DNA from: Ectothiorhodospira lacustris
GTDB taxonomy: Bacteria; Pseudomonadota; Gammaproteobacteria; Ectothiorhodospirales; Ectothiorhodospiraceae
Reading direction: 5' to 3'
NCBI RefSeq assembly: GCF_022227845.1
Contig: NZ_JAJNQN010000015.1
Span: 31,801 to 95,800, forward strand
Length of the DNA: 64,000 nt
Shown: piece by piece, positions 8,860 to 17,297 of the stretch
Numbering within the stretch: the first letter of the stretch is position 1
How the letters are laid out: every line of letters begins with the position of its first letter
The notes under the pieces: model-generated
Databases searched by the model: none
What the model was told of the DNA's origin: nothing
The model's input: the letters and a program-made list of their open reading frames with translations, nothing else
Position numbers and translations under genes: made by a program

Positions 8860-9921
8860 TCAGCGGGGTACGATGCGGACGGAATCTCCATCGCGCAACG
8901 CGAATCTGCCGTCAATGATCAATGGCGTATCAATAGGAAGATTGAGCGGTGGTGGCTGCCCCTCCCGGATTCCCTCAAGTGGGATGAACCGCGCTTCCCC
9001 GTCTGCAACGGAAAAGACACCTAGGCGATCATTCCTGCGCACCAGTAGGTCAGCTGGTGCATGAATTTGGTGTGAGACCCACTCAATTCGACCCACTTGA
9101 CCGGGTCGCGCTCTGTGCTCGGTGAACCTAAAGCGTACCGTGACACTGCGCAGACGTTCGTCCACCATGGGCAGTTCGGCCCGGATATCGACTGGGTAAA
9201 CCTCTCCGTCAGCTACAAACCTGATCGCACCGGATGACACAAGCGTCGGTAGATCCTGCTGCTGGATATTACCGCTGACCTCCAGTTCCTGCAGGTCGAG
9301 AATACGCGCGATGACTGTGCCTGCTTGGGCCAGCTCCCCGACGCTGCCTACCCGTTCAATGACCACTGCCGTAAAGGGGGCGCGAATTTCACACCGATTC
9401 ACCCTGCGCTGGGCGGTGCGTTCTGCCGCCTGCAGTCGGGACACTTCGGCGCGGTTTCGTTTGGCCTGCGCATCACGCTCGTTGAGCACCTCTGCGGAGA
9501 GTGCCTGTGAACGCGCCAACTGCTGTGCCCTTTGAAGCTGGAAATCAGAAAATTCGGCATTAGCACGGGCGGCTTGGGATAAGGCCCTCGCCTGTTGAAG
9601 AGCGAGGGTATGTTCCTCGCAATCCAGGCGTGCCAAGACGGTGCCGGCATCGACCTCTTCACCGGCACGAACCGTGATCTCCTGAATAACGCCGTTGATC
9701 TCGGCGCTTACGCGGGTGTCGTTCAGGCTGACAGTGCTGGCAGGGGCGCTGTGCACAGGGAAAAAACCCACTTCTCCGAGGGTTTGGGTGGTGATGGGGC
9801 GGGAGAATTCGCTCGAAGCGTTGAGAAGGGGAGGTGTCAGCCAGAGGCACGTTAGCATAAACAGCAGTAATAACCGTGTTCTGCTTAACTTCATGCGCCC
9901 CGATAGTCGAATAATGAACAT
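8860..9921 (-). CDS. RND periplasmic adaptor (HlyD/MFP family)
   Basis: A periplasmic membrane-fusion subunit that would join the RND permease to an outer-membrane channel. A hydrophobic export signal (L-L-L-L-F-M-L-T-C-L-W-L) precedes a biotinyl-lipoyl-like half motif (V-R-A-G-E-E-V-D-A-G-T-V-L-A-R-L-D). An Ala/Gln/Arg-rich coiled-coil hairpin at about residues 100-165 follows, then the second half motif (I-R-A-P-F-T-A-V-V) and a beta-barrel region. The frame can start at TTG 9963, ATG 9921 or ATG 9894; the last would begin right at the signal peptide, so the true start may be there. It is the first gene of the pair. No outer-membrane partner is adjacent. Confidence 0.85.
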   Translation of the reverse strand: MFIIRLSGRMKLSRTRLLLLFMLTCLWLTPPLLNASSEFSRPITTQTLGEVGFFPVHSAPASTVSLNDTRVSAEINGVIQEITVRAGEEVDAGTVLARLDCEEHTLALQQARALSQAARANAEFSDFQLQRAQQLARSQALSAEVLNERDAQAKRNRAEVSRLQAAERTAQRRVNRCEIRAPFTAVVIERVGSVGELAQAGTVIARILDLQELEVSGNIQQQDLPTLVSSGAIRFVADGEVYPVDIRAELPMVDERLRSVTVRFRFTEHRARPGQVGRIEWVSHQIHAPADLLVRRNDRLGVFSVADGEARFIPLEGIREGQPPPLNLPIDTPLIIDGRFALRDGDSVRIVPR

Positions 9922-10341
9922 GGTATCCCGCGCCCTCTGATAAAGCTTGCTGGCAATGGTCAATCATACTCCATTACATCGAATCTGCGATTTTCCGGTG
10001 TCGGCAGCTGTTTTTAGGACTGGAGAGCGGTCTGTCGGTCATTTTGACGTCTGGTGGAGAATGTTGGCGCCAAACTTTCCCTCTCATAGAGGCGGGTTTT
10101 TTATGTTATTGTTTTTTATGGGCTTTATTTTTTTTGGCTGAAGTTTCCGGATTTCCCTCACGCTGCGAGCGCCAGTAGCCGCGAGATCAGGGTATTTTGT
10201 GGTGATTTTGACGAATCCGGGCAACGGATACCAAAATATAGTGGACCCCGATATCTAGACAGCAGTTTAAGCTCTGAGTGGGGGGCTGGAAACGGCGGTC
10301 CAAGCGCTCTGGAGATTGGTGGGGGCGGTGCCGAGACTACG
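9922..10341. other. Intergenic region with 5' remnant of PEP-CTERM gene
   Basis: From 10090 to 10341 the frame of the following PEP-CTERM gene is open but holds no ATG/GTG/TTG start. Residues just before 10342 (S-S-E-W-G-A-G-N-G-G-P-S-A-L) still look like the family. In frame 2 an ATG at 10103 opens a hydrophobic stretch (M-L-L-F-F-M-G-F-I-F-F-G) that stops at 10139. The same frame then reads L-T-N-P-G-N-G-Y-Q-N-I-V-D-P-D-I before a stop at 10256. These pieces suggest a decayed or frameshifted 5' end. The first part (9922-10089) should hold the promoter of the RND operon, but I see no clear match. Confidence 0.5.
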
Positions 10342-10980
10342 GTGATCACCAACGGTGACGCGATCACTAATGTATGGATTACTCACGAGAATAATCCGAT
10401 TTTCGAGACTTCCGGCCCCTTTCTGGAATCCGTCAATATACTCTCGACCTTGACTCTGACCCCGGATCCATTCGGTGGTGCAGCAACGACGCTCACGTTC
10501 CCCGTCACTTTTTACGAAACACCGAATGCGGCCAATCCGTGTGCCGATGGTACTGCAAACAATCAGGGTGTGAATGTAAATGGTTGCGCCGATATTTTCG
10601 TGATCGATCAGGATACCCTTGATGTCATGTTTGAATACGAAGGCTACTGGTATGGTTTGAGCTTCTTTGGCGGGATCCTTGCCGCTGGCATTGCACCAGA
10701 GTCCGATATTTCGGCAAGTGCCTTGGGGCTGACGCCGGGGCTGGATGTGCTGAGTGATGCGGCTTGCTCCAGTGTGGCGACGGCAACTGGCAATATTGTG
10801 CCTTCGGGTTGCCGTGGATGGTTGACGCCGGAGGAGCAGACCACCACTTTCCTGTTTGCCACCAGCATCCTCGCACTGGATCCGTCCCCTGTGCCCGAGC
10901 CGGCAACGATTGCTCTGATGGGGTTTGGGTTGGGCATGCTGGGCATGATGTATCGCAGAAGGGACAGATTCTCTGTCTGA
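10342..10980 (+). CDS. THxN-type PEP-CTERM protein, 5' end defective or unresolved
   Basis: The 212 residues shown begin at a GTG with no ribosome site and no signal peptide, so this is not a credible natural start. The motif W-I-T-H-E-N-N-P-I near residues 13-21 is the signature of THxN-family PEP-CTERM proteins. The C-terminus carries the complete sorting signal: V-P-E-P at about 184-187, a Gly/Met/Leu helix, and an R-R-R-D-R cluster. The family is exported and processed by exosortase, so without the missing signal peptide the product could not be sorted. The open upstream frame and fragments in another frame suggest frameshift mutation or a sequence error. I keep it as a CDS with doubtful function. 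Confidence 0.7.
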   Translation: MITNGDAITNVWITHENNPIFETSGPFLESVNILSTLTLTPDPFGGAATTLTFPVTFYETPNAANPCADGTANNQGVNVNGCADIFVIDQDTLDVMFEYEGYWYGLSFFGGILAAGIAPESDISASALGLTPGLDVLSDAACSSVATATGNIVPSGCRGWLTPEEQTTTFLFATSILALDPSPVPEPATIALMGFGLGMLGMMYRRRDRFSV

Positions 10981-10989
10981 TGCTATTGT

Positions 10990-11015
10990 ACGGGGTCTGT
11001 AATGGGCCCCGTTTT
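10990..11015. terminator. Terminator between PEP-CTERM gene and fis
   Basis: A 6-bp stem ACGGGG (10990-10995) / CCCCGT (11007-11012) is followed by TTTT on the plus strand, between converging genes. The loop of 11 nt makes it moderate rather than strong. Confidence 0.6.
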
Positions 11016-11021
11016 CAGAAC

Positions 11022-11273
11022 TCACGCCAACCCATATTGCCTTAACTTCTTTCGCAACGTCCCCCGGTTCAACCCCAGATACTGCGCCGCCCGGCTCTGG
11101 TTGCCGTCGCAGTGCCTGAGCACGGAGGCCAGCAGGGGGCGCTCCACTTCTTCCATCACCAGTCGATAGACGTTGTCCGGCTCGTGGCCGTCCAGGTGGG
11201 CAAAATAGTCGTCCAGGGCCTGGTGCACGGCCTTGGCCAGGGTTTCGCTCTCTCCCTTGACCTCGTGATTCAT
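11022..11273 (-). CDS. fis: DNA-binding protein Fis
   Basis: Nucleoid-associated protein that bends DNA and tunes rRNA promoters, recombination and supercoiling. The start is set at ATG 11273, giving 83 residues; a longer frame exists but lacks homologous content. This ATG overlaps the dusB stop as ATGA, so the two are translationally coupled, the classic dusB-fis arrangement. The C-terminal helix-turn-helix is clear: L-A-S-V-L-R-H-C-D-G-N-Q-S-R-A-A-Q-Y-L-G then L-N-R-G-T-L-R-K-K-L. The N-terminal acidic region and beta-hairpin arm are present. It is the last gene of the operon and marks the return to core genome. Confidence 0.96.
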   Translation of the reverse strand: MNHEVKGESETLAKAVHQALDDYFAHLDGHEPDNVYRLVMEEVERPLLASVLRHCDGNQSRAAQYLGLNRGTLRKKLRQYGLA

Positions 11274-12256
11274 GCGGCAATTTCCTCGCCTTGGGGGAGC
11301 GACTGGAAGTAGCGGGTGATCAGCTGTTGCTGAGTGGCACGATCCGGGGCGCGCAGGATGCGGGGGCGCCAATCGGCGGCGCCGGGGCGGCCGTCCAGGT
11401 ACCAGCCGATGTGCTTGCGGGCGGTACGCACCCCCAGGCTTTCCCCGTAGAAATCGTACATCCGGCCCAGATGGGCCTGCAGCAGGTCATGGACCTGGGC
11501 CGGGGTGGGATCGGGCAGATGCTTGCCGTGGGTCAAGTGGTGCTGGATCTGCCGGAACAGCCAGGGACGGCCCTGGGCGCCGCGGCCGATCATGAGGGCG
11601 TCGGCGCCGGTGATCTCCAGTACCCGCCGGGCCTGCTCGGGGGTGCGGATGTCGCCGTTGGCGATGATGGGGATGTCCACCGCCTGCCTGACCCGGGTGA
11701 TGGCCTGGTAGTCCACGGTCCCCTTGAAGCCGCAGGCGCGGGTGCGGCCGTGGACGGTGAGGGCCAGGATGCCGTGATCCCGGGCCAGACGGGCGATGTC
11801 GGGGGCATTGATGTGATCCCGGTCGACGCCGAGGCGGATCTTGAGGGTGACGGGCACCGGCACGGCGGCGACGACAGCCGCCAGGATGCGGGCCACCCGG
11901 GGCGGGTCGGCCAGCAGGGCGGCACCGGCGCTGCGGTTGACCACCTTGCGGGCGGGACAGCCCATGTTGATGTCGATGATCTGGGCGCCCAGCTCGACGG
12001 CGGCCCGGGCGGCCTCGGCCATCATGTCGGGGTCATAGCCGGCGATCTGGACGCTGCGGGGGCCGATCTCGCCCTCCTGGTCCAGGCGCAGGCGGGACTT
12101 GGTGGTCCCCCACAGGCTCATGTCCGAGTGGACCATTTCCGAGACCGCCAGACCGGCACCTTGCTGTCGGCACAATTGACGGAAGGGGCGGTCGGTGATG
12201 CCCGCCATGGGCGCGAGGATCAGTGGCGGGTCGACGGTGTAGGGTCCGATATGCAT
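11270..12256 (-). CDS. dusB: tRNA-dihydrouridine synthase B
   Basis: Flavoenzyme (FMN, NADPH) that reduces uridine to dihydrouridine in the tRNA D-loop; cytoplasmic. The 328-residue product has the Dus TIM barrel. The N-terminus L-I-L-A-P-M-A-G-I-T-D-R-P-F-R is the phosphate/FMN region. The catalytic cysteine is Cys100 in N-M-G-C-P-A-R-K-V. The FMN-binding end is I-A-N-G-D-I-R-T-P and A-L-M-I-G-R-G-A. Length matches the family. It sits upstream of fis with a 4-bp overlap, as in other gammaproteobacteria. Confidence 0.96.
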   Translation of the reverse strand: MHIGPYTVDPPLILAPMAGITDRPFRQLCRQQGAGLAVSEMVHSDMSLWGTTKSRLRLDQEGEIGPRSVQIAGYDPDMMAEAARAAVELGAQIIDINMGCPARKVVNRSAGAALLADPPRVARILAAVVAAVPVPVTLKIRLGVDRDHINAPDIARLARDHGILALTVHGRTRACGFKGTVDYQAITRVRQAVDIPIIANGDIRTPEQARRVLEITGADALMIGRGAQGRPWLFRQIQHHLTHGKHLPDPTPAQVHDLLQAHLGRMYDFYGESLGVRTARKHIGWYLDGRPGAADWRPRILRAPDRATQQQLITRYFQSLPQGEEIAA

Positions 12257-12361
12257 GGGTCTTGAAGGGCGTGATGCGTGGTTTGCGCCGGACCAACCAT
12301 GATACCCAGTGGGGGGCAGGGTATAAAGCCCTTGTTCCCGGGCGGGGCAGGGATATGTTGT

Positions 12362-13240
12362 TCAGGGGGCGAGGAATCGGAATTCATAGGACACCGCCGC
12401 GGGTCCCGGATCCCCCACATCCAGGCGGATGTCCGCCGGTTGTGACGGCGGCATGAGTCCTTCCGGGGGGTGGACCAGATAGGTCTCGGGGGCAAAGCGC
12501 CGTGCCGCCATCGGGTTGCCCATGATGTCCATGAAGATCATCTCCAGGATCGGCCAGGGCTGATGGAAGTCGGCCCGGTTTTCCAGGCGGCCGGTGATCA
12601 TCAGGGCGCCGGGATGACCGGGATGGCTGTGTACCTGACGGCTGATCAGGTGCAGTGAGGCGGGGTCGGTGCGCGGCGGCAACGGGCAGCCCAGCAGGTC
12701 GCAGGCCTGGCGTACCCAGGGTTCCAGCTCGGGATGTGCCAGTAACTGTTCGCGTTCCTCGTAGGCCAGCTGGGCCATCAGGGCCAGGATCAGAAACAGG
12801 CAGGCCAGGCCCCAGGCCAGGGTGCTGCGCAGGGAACGACGGGGTGGGTGCGCGACGGTCAGGTCATCCTTTAGGACGGCCGGGATCATGGCGGGGGTCG
12901 TCGGGACCGAGGTGGGTGCAATATCCCGGGTCTCGTTCCCGGGTGGTCGTCGCCGCGGTGGTTCAGGGGAAGCGTCGGGGGCACCAGGACCCGGTTTGTC
13001 ACGGGCGACGGCGCGGGGCGCCTCTGCGTCCTGGAGGGAGACGCCGAACGCGCCCAGGTTCAGCTTGCGGGGGCGTTCTCCGAAGTCCGGCTGAGCCAGG
13101 TCCTCCACGGGTTCGTTCTGGGTGGTCCGGATATCGAATACCTGACCGCAGTCGCCGCATCTCACCTGGCCGCCCCAGGCCTCCCGTTCCGCATCGCTGA
13201 CGTGGAACCGGTGCCGGCAATGGGGGCAGCAGGTGAGCAT
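12362..13240 (-). CDS. Zinc-ribbon DUF3426 membrane protein
   Basis: A 292-residue protein of the MJ0042-type zinc finger plus DUF3426 family; molecular function unknown. The N-terminus has two zinc-binding knuckles, C-P-H-C at 5-8 and C-G-D-C at 28-31. A Pro/Arg/Glu-rich, probably disordered linker runs to about residue 130. One TM helix (A-W-G-L-A-C-L-F-L-I-L-A-L-M-A) follows, then a periplasmic domain with L-L-G-C-P-L-P and the R-L-E-N-R-A pattern typical of DUF3426. It lies 5 bp after prmA and about 105 bp before dusB, so it belongs to the same operon, a common position for this family between prmA and dusB-fis. Confidence 0.88.
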   Translation of the reverse strand: MLTCCPHCRHRFHVSDAEREAWGGQVRCGDCGQVFDIRTTQNEPVEDLAQPDFGERPRKLNLGAFGVSLQDAEAPRAVARDKPGPGAPDASPEPPRRRPPGNETRDIAPTSVPTTPAMIPAVLKDDLTVAHPPRRSLRSTLAWGLACLFLILALMAQLAYEEREQLLAHPELEPWVRQACDLLGCPLPPRTDPASLHLISRQVHSHPGHPGALMITGRLENRADFHQPWPILEMIFMDIMGNPMAARRFAPETYLVHPPEGLMPPSQPADIRLDVGDPGPAAVSYEFRFLAP

Positions 13241-13245
13241 GAGGG

Positions 13246-14133
13246 TCAGGTGATGTCGCTGCGCCGGACGCCCTGCAACAGCGTCCAGCCGTCCTGCTGA
13301 TCGGCCACGCTCATCTCGAACCAGGAGTCATGGGCGGAAGCGACTTCTTCGGCCTGGCGGTCCAGCAGTCCGGCGAGGATGATGTGTCCTCCCGCCCGGG
13401 TGCGTCGACCCAGGGCCGGGGCGAGGGCGATCAGAGGGCCGGCCAGGATGTTGGCCATGGTCAGGTCAAAACGGAGTTCGTCCGGCAGGGCGTCGGGCAG
13501 CGCCGCATGCAGTCGTTCCGGGGCGATACCGTTGCGCTGGGCGTTCTCCCGGGTGGCGGTCATGGCCTGAGGGTCGATGTCCACGCCCCAGGCATGACGG
13601 GCGCCCAAGGCCAGGGCGCCGATGGCCAAGATGCCCGAGCCGCAGCCGTAATCCAGGACTTCTTGGTCCACGGGGCTGTGCCGGTCCAACCAGCCCAGGC
13701 ACATGGCCGTGGTGGGATGGGTGCCGGTGCCGAAGGCCAGGCCCGGGTCCAGGCGGATGTTGACCGCCTGTGGGTCCGGTGCCTCGTGCCAGGTGGGGAC
13801 GATCCACAGGCGCCGCCCGAAGCGGATGGGCTTGAAGTCATCCATGCAGGCCCGCACCCAGTCCTGATCCGGCAAGATCTCGTGGTGGATGCGGGACGGC
13901 TCCAGACCGAGTCCCTGGGACAGGGCGGCGGTGAGGGCGGGGATGTCCGCCTCGGCGGCAAACAGCCCGGTCACCAGGGTATCCGGCCATAGGGGGGTTT
14001 CCCCCGGCAGGGGTTCCAGCAGGGGGAAATCCCCGGCATCCCGCAGCATCACCGAGATGGCCCCCAGGTCCAGCAGGGCGTCTTCCACGGTCTCGGTTTG
14101 CTCGGCTGCGGCCGGAATGGTGATCTGAATCAT
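13246..14133 (-). CDS. prmA: Ribosomal protein L11 methyltransferase
   Basis: SAM-dependent enzyme that methylates ribosomal protein L11. The 295-residue length is normal. A small N-terminal substrate-recognition domain (about 1-90) precedes the class I methyltransferase fold. G-L-A-F-G-T-G-T-H-P-T-T at about residues 146-157 is diagnostic of PrmA. The SAM-binding glycine motif is V-L-D-Y-G-C-G-S-G-I-L-A-I, with a D-I-D-P acidic loop after it. A-N-I-L-A-G-P-L is the N-I-L substrate motif. Stop and start overlap with accC (TGATG), so translation is coupled. Confidence 0.97.
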   Translation of the reverse strand: MIQITIPAAAEQTETVEDALLDLGAISVMLRDAGDFPLLEPLPGETPLWPDTLVTGLFAAEADIPALTAALSQGLGLEPSRIHHEILPDQDWVRACMDDFKPIRFGRRLWIVPTWHEAPDPQAVNIRLDPGLAFGTGTHPTTAMCLGWLDRHSPVDQEVLDYGCGSGILAIGALALGARHAWGVDIDPQAMTATRENAQRNGIAPERLHAALPDALPDELRFDLTMANILAGPLIALAPALGRRTRAGGHIILAGLLDRQAEEVASAHDSWFEMSVADQQDGWTLLQGVRRSDIT

Positions 14134-15479
14134 CAGCTCTGTGCCTTGAGTTTCTTTTCCAGATAGTGGATGTCCGTGCCGCCGTTCTGGAAGGCCACGT
14201 CATTGATCAGATCCCGGTGCAGGGGGATGTTGGTCTTGATGCCCTCGATCACGATCTCCGCCAGGGCCCCGCGCATGCGCGACAGGGCGATCTCCCGGGT
14301 GGCCCCGTAGCTGATGAGCTTGCCGATCATGGAGTCGTAGTAGGGCGGCACCTTGTAGCCGTTATAGATGTGGGTATCCACGCGGATGCCCGGACCGCCG
14401 GGGGCGTGGTACTGGCTGATGGTGCCCGGGGAGGGCATGAAGGTGGTCGGGTCTTCCGCATTGATGCGGCATTCGATGGAATGGCCCTGTATCTTGACCT
14501 GATCCTGGGTGAAGCTCAGCGGTTCGCCGGCGGCCACGCGGATCTGCTCCCGTACGATGTCGATACCGGTCACCATCTCGGTCACCGGGTGTTCCACCTG
14601 CACGCGGGTGTTCATCTCGATGAAGAAGAACTCCCCGTCCTCGAACAGGAACTCGAAGGTGCCCGCGCCCCGGTAACCGATCCGACGGCAGGCGTCGGCG
14701 CAGCGTTCGCCGATGGTGTGACGCTGTTCCTCGGTGATGCCGGGGGCCGGGGCCTCCTCGATCACCTTCTGGTGGCGGCGCTGCATGGAGCAGTCCCGCT
14801 CCCCCAGGCTGACGGCGTTGCCGTGTTCGTCGGCGATCACCTGGATCTCCACGTGCCGGGGCCGTTCCAGGTACTTTTCCATGTAGACGGTGGGGTTGTT
14901 GAAGGCCGAGGCCGCCTCGTTGCGGGTCAGGGAGATGGCGTTGATGAGGGCACCGTCGGAGTGCACCACCCGCATGCCGCGGCCGCCGCCGCCGCCGGAG
15001 GCCTTGATGATGACCGGATATCCGATCTTGCGTGCCAGTTCCAGGTTGGCCTCCGGGTCTTCCCCGAGGGCGCCGCCGGAGCCGGGGACGCAGGGGACGC
15101 CGGCGGCGATCATGGCGTCCTTGGCGGAGACCTTGTCACCCATCAGGCGGATGGTCTCGGCCCGGGGGCCGATGAAGACGAAGCCGCTGGATTCCACCCG
15201 TTCGGCAAAGTCGGCGTTTTCCGACAGGAAGCCGTAGCCGGGGTGGATGGCCTCGGCATCGGTGACCTCGGCGGCGCTGATGATGGCGGGGATGTTGAGA
15301 TAGCTCTCGATGGAGCGGGCCGGGCCGATACACACCGACTCGTCCGCCAGACGCACGTGCTTGAGATCCCGGTCCGCGTCGGAATGCACCGCCACGGTCT
15401 TGATACCCATCTCGCGACAGGCCCGCAGGATCCGTAGGGCGATCTCACCCCGGTTGGCAATCAGTATCTTGTTGAACAT
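14133..15479 (-). CDS. accC: Acetyl-CoA carboxylase, biotin carboxylase subunit
   Basis: Carboxylates the biotin on AccB using ATP and bicarbonate, the first half-reaction of fatty acid synthesis. The 448-residue sequence starts [13 protein letters not shown]. It has the ATP-grasp glycine loop [12 protein letters not shown] near 160-170, [12 protein letters not shown], and the catalytic [11 protein letters not shown] segment. Length and motifs are complete. It is preceded by accB with a 20-bp gap and followed by prmA with overlap. It acts in the cytoplasm with AccB and with AccA/AccD, which are not in this window. Confidence 0.98.
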   Translation of the reverse strand: MFNKILIANRGEIALRILRACREMGIKTVAVHSDADRDLKHVRLADESVCIGPARSIESYLNIPAIISAAEVTDAEAIHPGYGFLSENADFAERVESSGFVFIGPRAETIRLMGDKVSAKDAMIAAGVPCVPGSGGALGEDPEANLELARKIGYPVIIKASGGGGGRGMRVVHSDGALINAISLTRNEAASAFNNPTVYMEKYLERPRHVEIQVIADEHGNAVSLGERDCSMQRRHQKVIEEAPAPGITEEQRHTIGERCADACRRIGYRGAGTFEFLFEDGEFFFIEMNTRVQVEHPVTEMVTGIDIVREQIRVAAGEPLSFTQDQVKIQGHSIECRINAEDPTTFMPSPGTISQYHAPGGPGIRVDTHIYNGYKVPPYYDSMIGKLISYGATREIALSRMRGALAEIVIEGIKTNIPLHRDLINDVAFQNGGTDIHYLEKKLKAQS

Positions 15480-15499
15480 GTGCTTGTTCGGCCCCGCGG

Positions 15500-15961
15500 T
15501 CAGTCAATGATGAACATGGGCTGGCCGTATTCCACCGGCTGTCCGTTTTCCACCAGGATGGCCTTGATCACGCCCGCCTTGTCGGCCTCGATCTGGTTGA
15601 GCATCTTCATGGCCTCGATGATGCACAGGGTATCACCGGCGTTCACCGACTGGCCCGCTTCCACAAAGGCGCGGGCGCCGGGGGTGGGGGCGCGGTAGAA
15701 GGTGCCCACCATGGGGGCGGTGACCTGGTGGCCGGAGGGCAGGGCGGCAGGCTTGTCTTCCACGGTGGCGGGCGTCGCCGGTGCGGCGGCGGGCGCGGCG
15801 CCGGGAACCATGTACTGTTGGGGCGGCATCATGAAGGCGGTGCCGCTGTTGGGGGCTGCCCGGGTAATGCGGACCGATTCTTCACCTTCCTGGATCTCGA
15901 TCTCGTTGATGCCGGATTCTTCCAGCAGTTCGATCAGTTTCTTGATTTTTCTGATATCCAT
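15500..15961 (-). CDS. accB: Biotin carboxyl carrier protein of acetyl-CoA carboxylase
   Basis: Carries biotin between AccC and the carboxyltransferase. Of 153 residues, the first 35 form the AccC-interacting helix region (D-I-R-K-I-K-K-L-I). An Ala/Pro-rich flexible linker covers about 45-75. The biotinyl domain has the attachment motif E-A-M-K-M, with Lys119 the predicted biotinylation site, and the thumb region A-P-M-V-G-T-F-Y-R. It lies only 6 bp after aroQ and 20 bp before accC, forming the usual aroQ-accB-accC operon. Confidence 0.97.
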   Translation of the reverse strand: MDIRKIKKLIELLEESGINEIEIQEGEESVRITRAAPNSGTAFMMPPQQYMVPGAAPAAAPATPATVEDKPAALPSGHQVTAPMVGTFYRAPTPGARAFVEAGQSVNAGDTLCIIEAMKMLNQIEADKAGVIKAILVENGQPVEYGQPMFIID

Positions 15962-15967
15962 GGCGTC

Positions 15968-16411
15968 TCAGCTTCGGTTGGTCAGTTGCATGGCGGCCTG
16001 CAGCGCCAGCGCATACCCCTGGGGGCCCAGGCCGATGATGACACCGGCGGCCACGTCGGACAGGTAGGAGTGGTGGCGGAAGGACTCGCGGGCAAATGTG
16101 TTGGACAGATGAACTTCAATGAACGGAATGGCCACGCCCAGCAGGGCGTCGCGCAGGGCGATGCTGGTATGGGTATAGGCGCCCGGATTGATCAGGATGC
16201 AGTTCACGCCTTGATGGCGGGCGGCGTGGATGCGATCGATCAGGGCGTGCTCCGCGCTGGACTGGAAGGCGTCCAGGTCATGGCCGGCCTGCCGGGCCTG
16301 TTCGGTCAGTGCCTGAACGATGTCGTCCAGGGTCCGGTTGCCGTACACGCCGGGTTCACGGGTGCCGAGCAGGTTCAGGTTGGGACCGTTGAGCAGCAGG
16401 AACTGGGCCAT
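15968..16411 (-). CDS. aroQ: Type II 3-dehydroquinate dehydratase
   Basis: Third step of the shikimate pathway: 3-dehydroquinate to 3-dehydroshikimate, cytoplasmic dodecamer. The start is ATG 16411, giving 147 residues, because the conserved N-terminus is [16 protein letters not shown]; an upstream in-frame extension has no family match. The catalytic Tyr falls in P-G-V-Y-G, and N-P-G-A-Y-T-H-T-S and E-V-H-L-S-N are the active-site segments, with the conserved R-E-S-F-R-H-H-S after them. It heads the accBC-prmA-dusB-fis run. Confidence 0.97.
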   Translation of the reverse strand: MAQFLLLNGPNLNLLGTREPGVYGNRTLDDIVQALTEQARQAGHDLDAFQSSAEHALIDRIHAARHQGVNCILINPGAYTHTSIALRDALLGVAIPFIEVHLSNTFARESFRHHSYLSDVAAGVIIGLGPQGYALALQAAMQLTNRS

Positions 16412-16725
16412 GGGCTTCACAACATCGCGAGGACTGGAAAATGCCGGGCCTTGCGGGGTGAAACCGCGGTCAGACGCAGGAAAGGTGAATACCCCCAAGG
16501 TGCAAGGGATTGTGCCTCAAGGGTGGGGTGGTGTCCAGGGTTTGAACCGAATTATGGGTTTTTTGCCGAAGTTTACGGCATGTTCTAATAATTTTCCGAG
16601 AGGTTTTGTGGGATGCTTCGCCGCCTGACTCTCATGCATCTTGATGGCGATGCCCCCCTCATCCCCGGCCCTTCTCCCCCAGGGGGAGAAGGGAGTGTCT
16701 GTGGCTGAACCTGGGTTCGTTCACG
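16412..16725. other. Intergenic region upstream of aroQ
   Basis: 314 bp between the tlpA-like stop and aroQ start. It contains the G-rich inverted repeat listed separately (16669-16693) and presumably the promoter for aroQ-accBC. I see no clear -35/-10 pair, no open frame with coding character and no T-tract terminator. Confidence 0.5.
16653..16693. repeat. G/C-block inverted repeat, family 2
   Basis: CCCTTCTCCCCC (16669-16680) and GGGGGAGAAGGG (16682-16693) form a perfect 12-bp inverted repeat with one central base. A C-rich arm (CCCCCTCATCCCCGG) lies beside it. Reverse-complemented, it matches the element at 26505-26542, which has the same stem-plus-arm layout. It may also end tlpA transcription on the minus strand. 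Confidence 0.7.
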
Positions 16726-17295
16726 TTAAAGCAGCGGCTTCAACTCTCGCTCCAGCGTCGCCCGGGTCAGTTCACCTGCATGGATATACCGGATTCGCCC
16801 CTCTCGGTCCAGCAGCACACTGTAGGGCAGGCTGCCGAAGCGGTTGCCGTAGCGGCGTGCCACCTCCATGGCAGTGTCCTCACCGATCAGCACCGGGAAA
16901 TTCACCATATAGGTATCCATGAAGTCCTGCACCGCCTGGTGTTCGTCGATGGCCACGGCCACGATGGTGAAACCGGCGGCCTCATGGTCTTCCTGCATTT
17001 CCACGAAGGTGGGTATCTCCTTGCGACAGGGCGGGCACCAGGTGGCCCAGAAGTTGACCAGCACCACCTGATTATCCCATTCGGCGATGGTGCGCTCCCG
17101 GCCCTGCATGTCGGGCAGGGTAAAGTCGGGGCGCTGTTGACCCAGCATCCCGGACCCGGTGAGTTCGCCGTCGGCTTGCTTGCCGGAGGAGAACAGGCTG
17201 AAACCGAAGCCGGCCGCGGTGCCGGAGATCAGGGCGAGCGCCAGCAGGACCGGTAGCAGATAACGGCGCGAAGGACCGGATTGTGGTGATGACAT
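16726..17295 (-). CDS. TlpA-like periplasmic thioredoxin
   Basis: Membrane-tethered periplasmic disulfide reductase, 189 residues. An N-terminal signal anchor (Y-L-L-P-V-L-L-A-L-A-L-I) is followed by a TlpA/ResA/AhpC-TSA fold. W-C-P-P-C places the redox cysteines at 87 and 90, and the cis-Pro loop appears as L-P-Y-S-V-L-L-D. ResA/TlpA-type proteins keep cytochrome or oxidase cysteines reduced. The gene starts 2 bp after dsbD, so DsbD very likely supplies its electrons. Exact client unknown. Confidence 0.9.
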   Translation of the reverse strand: MSSPQSGPSRRYLLPVLLALALISGTAAGFGFSLFSSGKQADGELTGSGMLGQQRPDFTLPDMQGRERTIAEWDNQVVLVNFWATWCPPCRKEIPTFVEMQEDHEAAGFTIVAVAIDEHQAVQDFMDTYMVNFPVLIGEDTAMEVARRYGNRFGSLPYSVLLDREGRIRYIHAGELTRATLERELKPLL

Positions 17296-17297
17296 GC

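Noticed and set aside
11291..12265. Plus-strand frame opposite dusB (324 codons)
   Set aside because: Gly/Val/Asp-rich antisense translation of a clear dusB; typical high-GC shadow.
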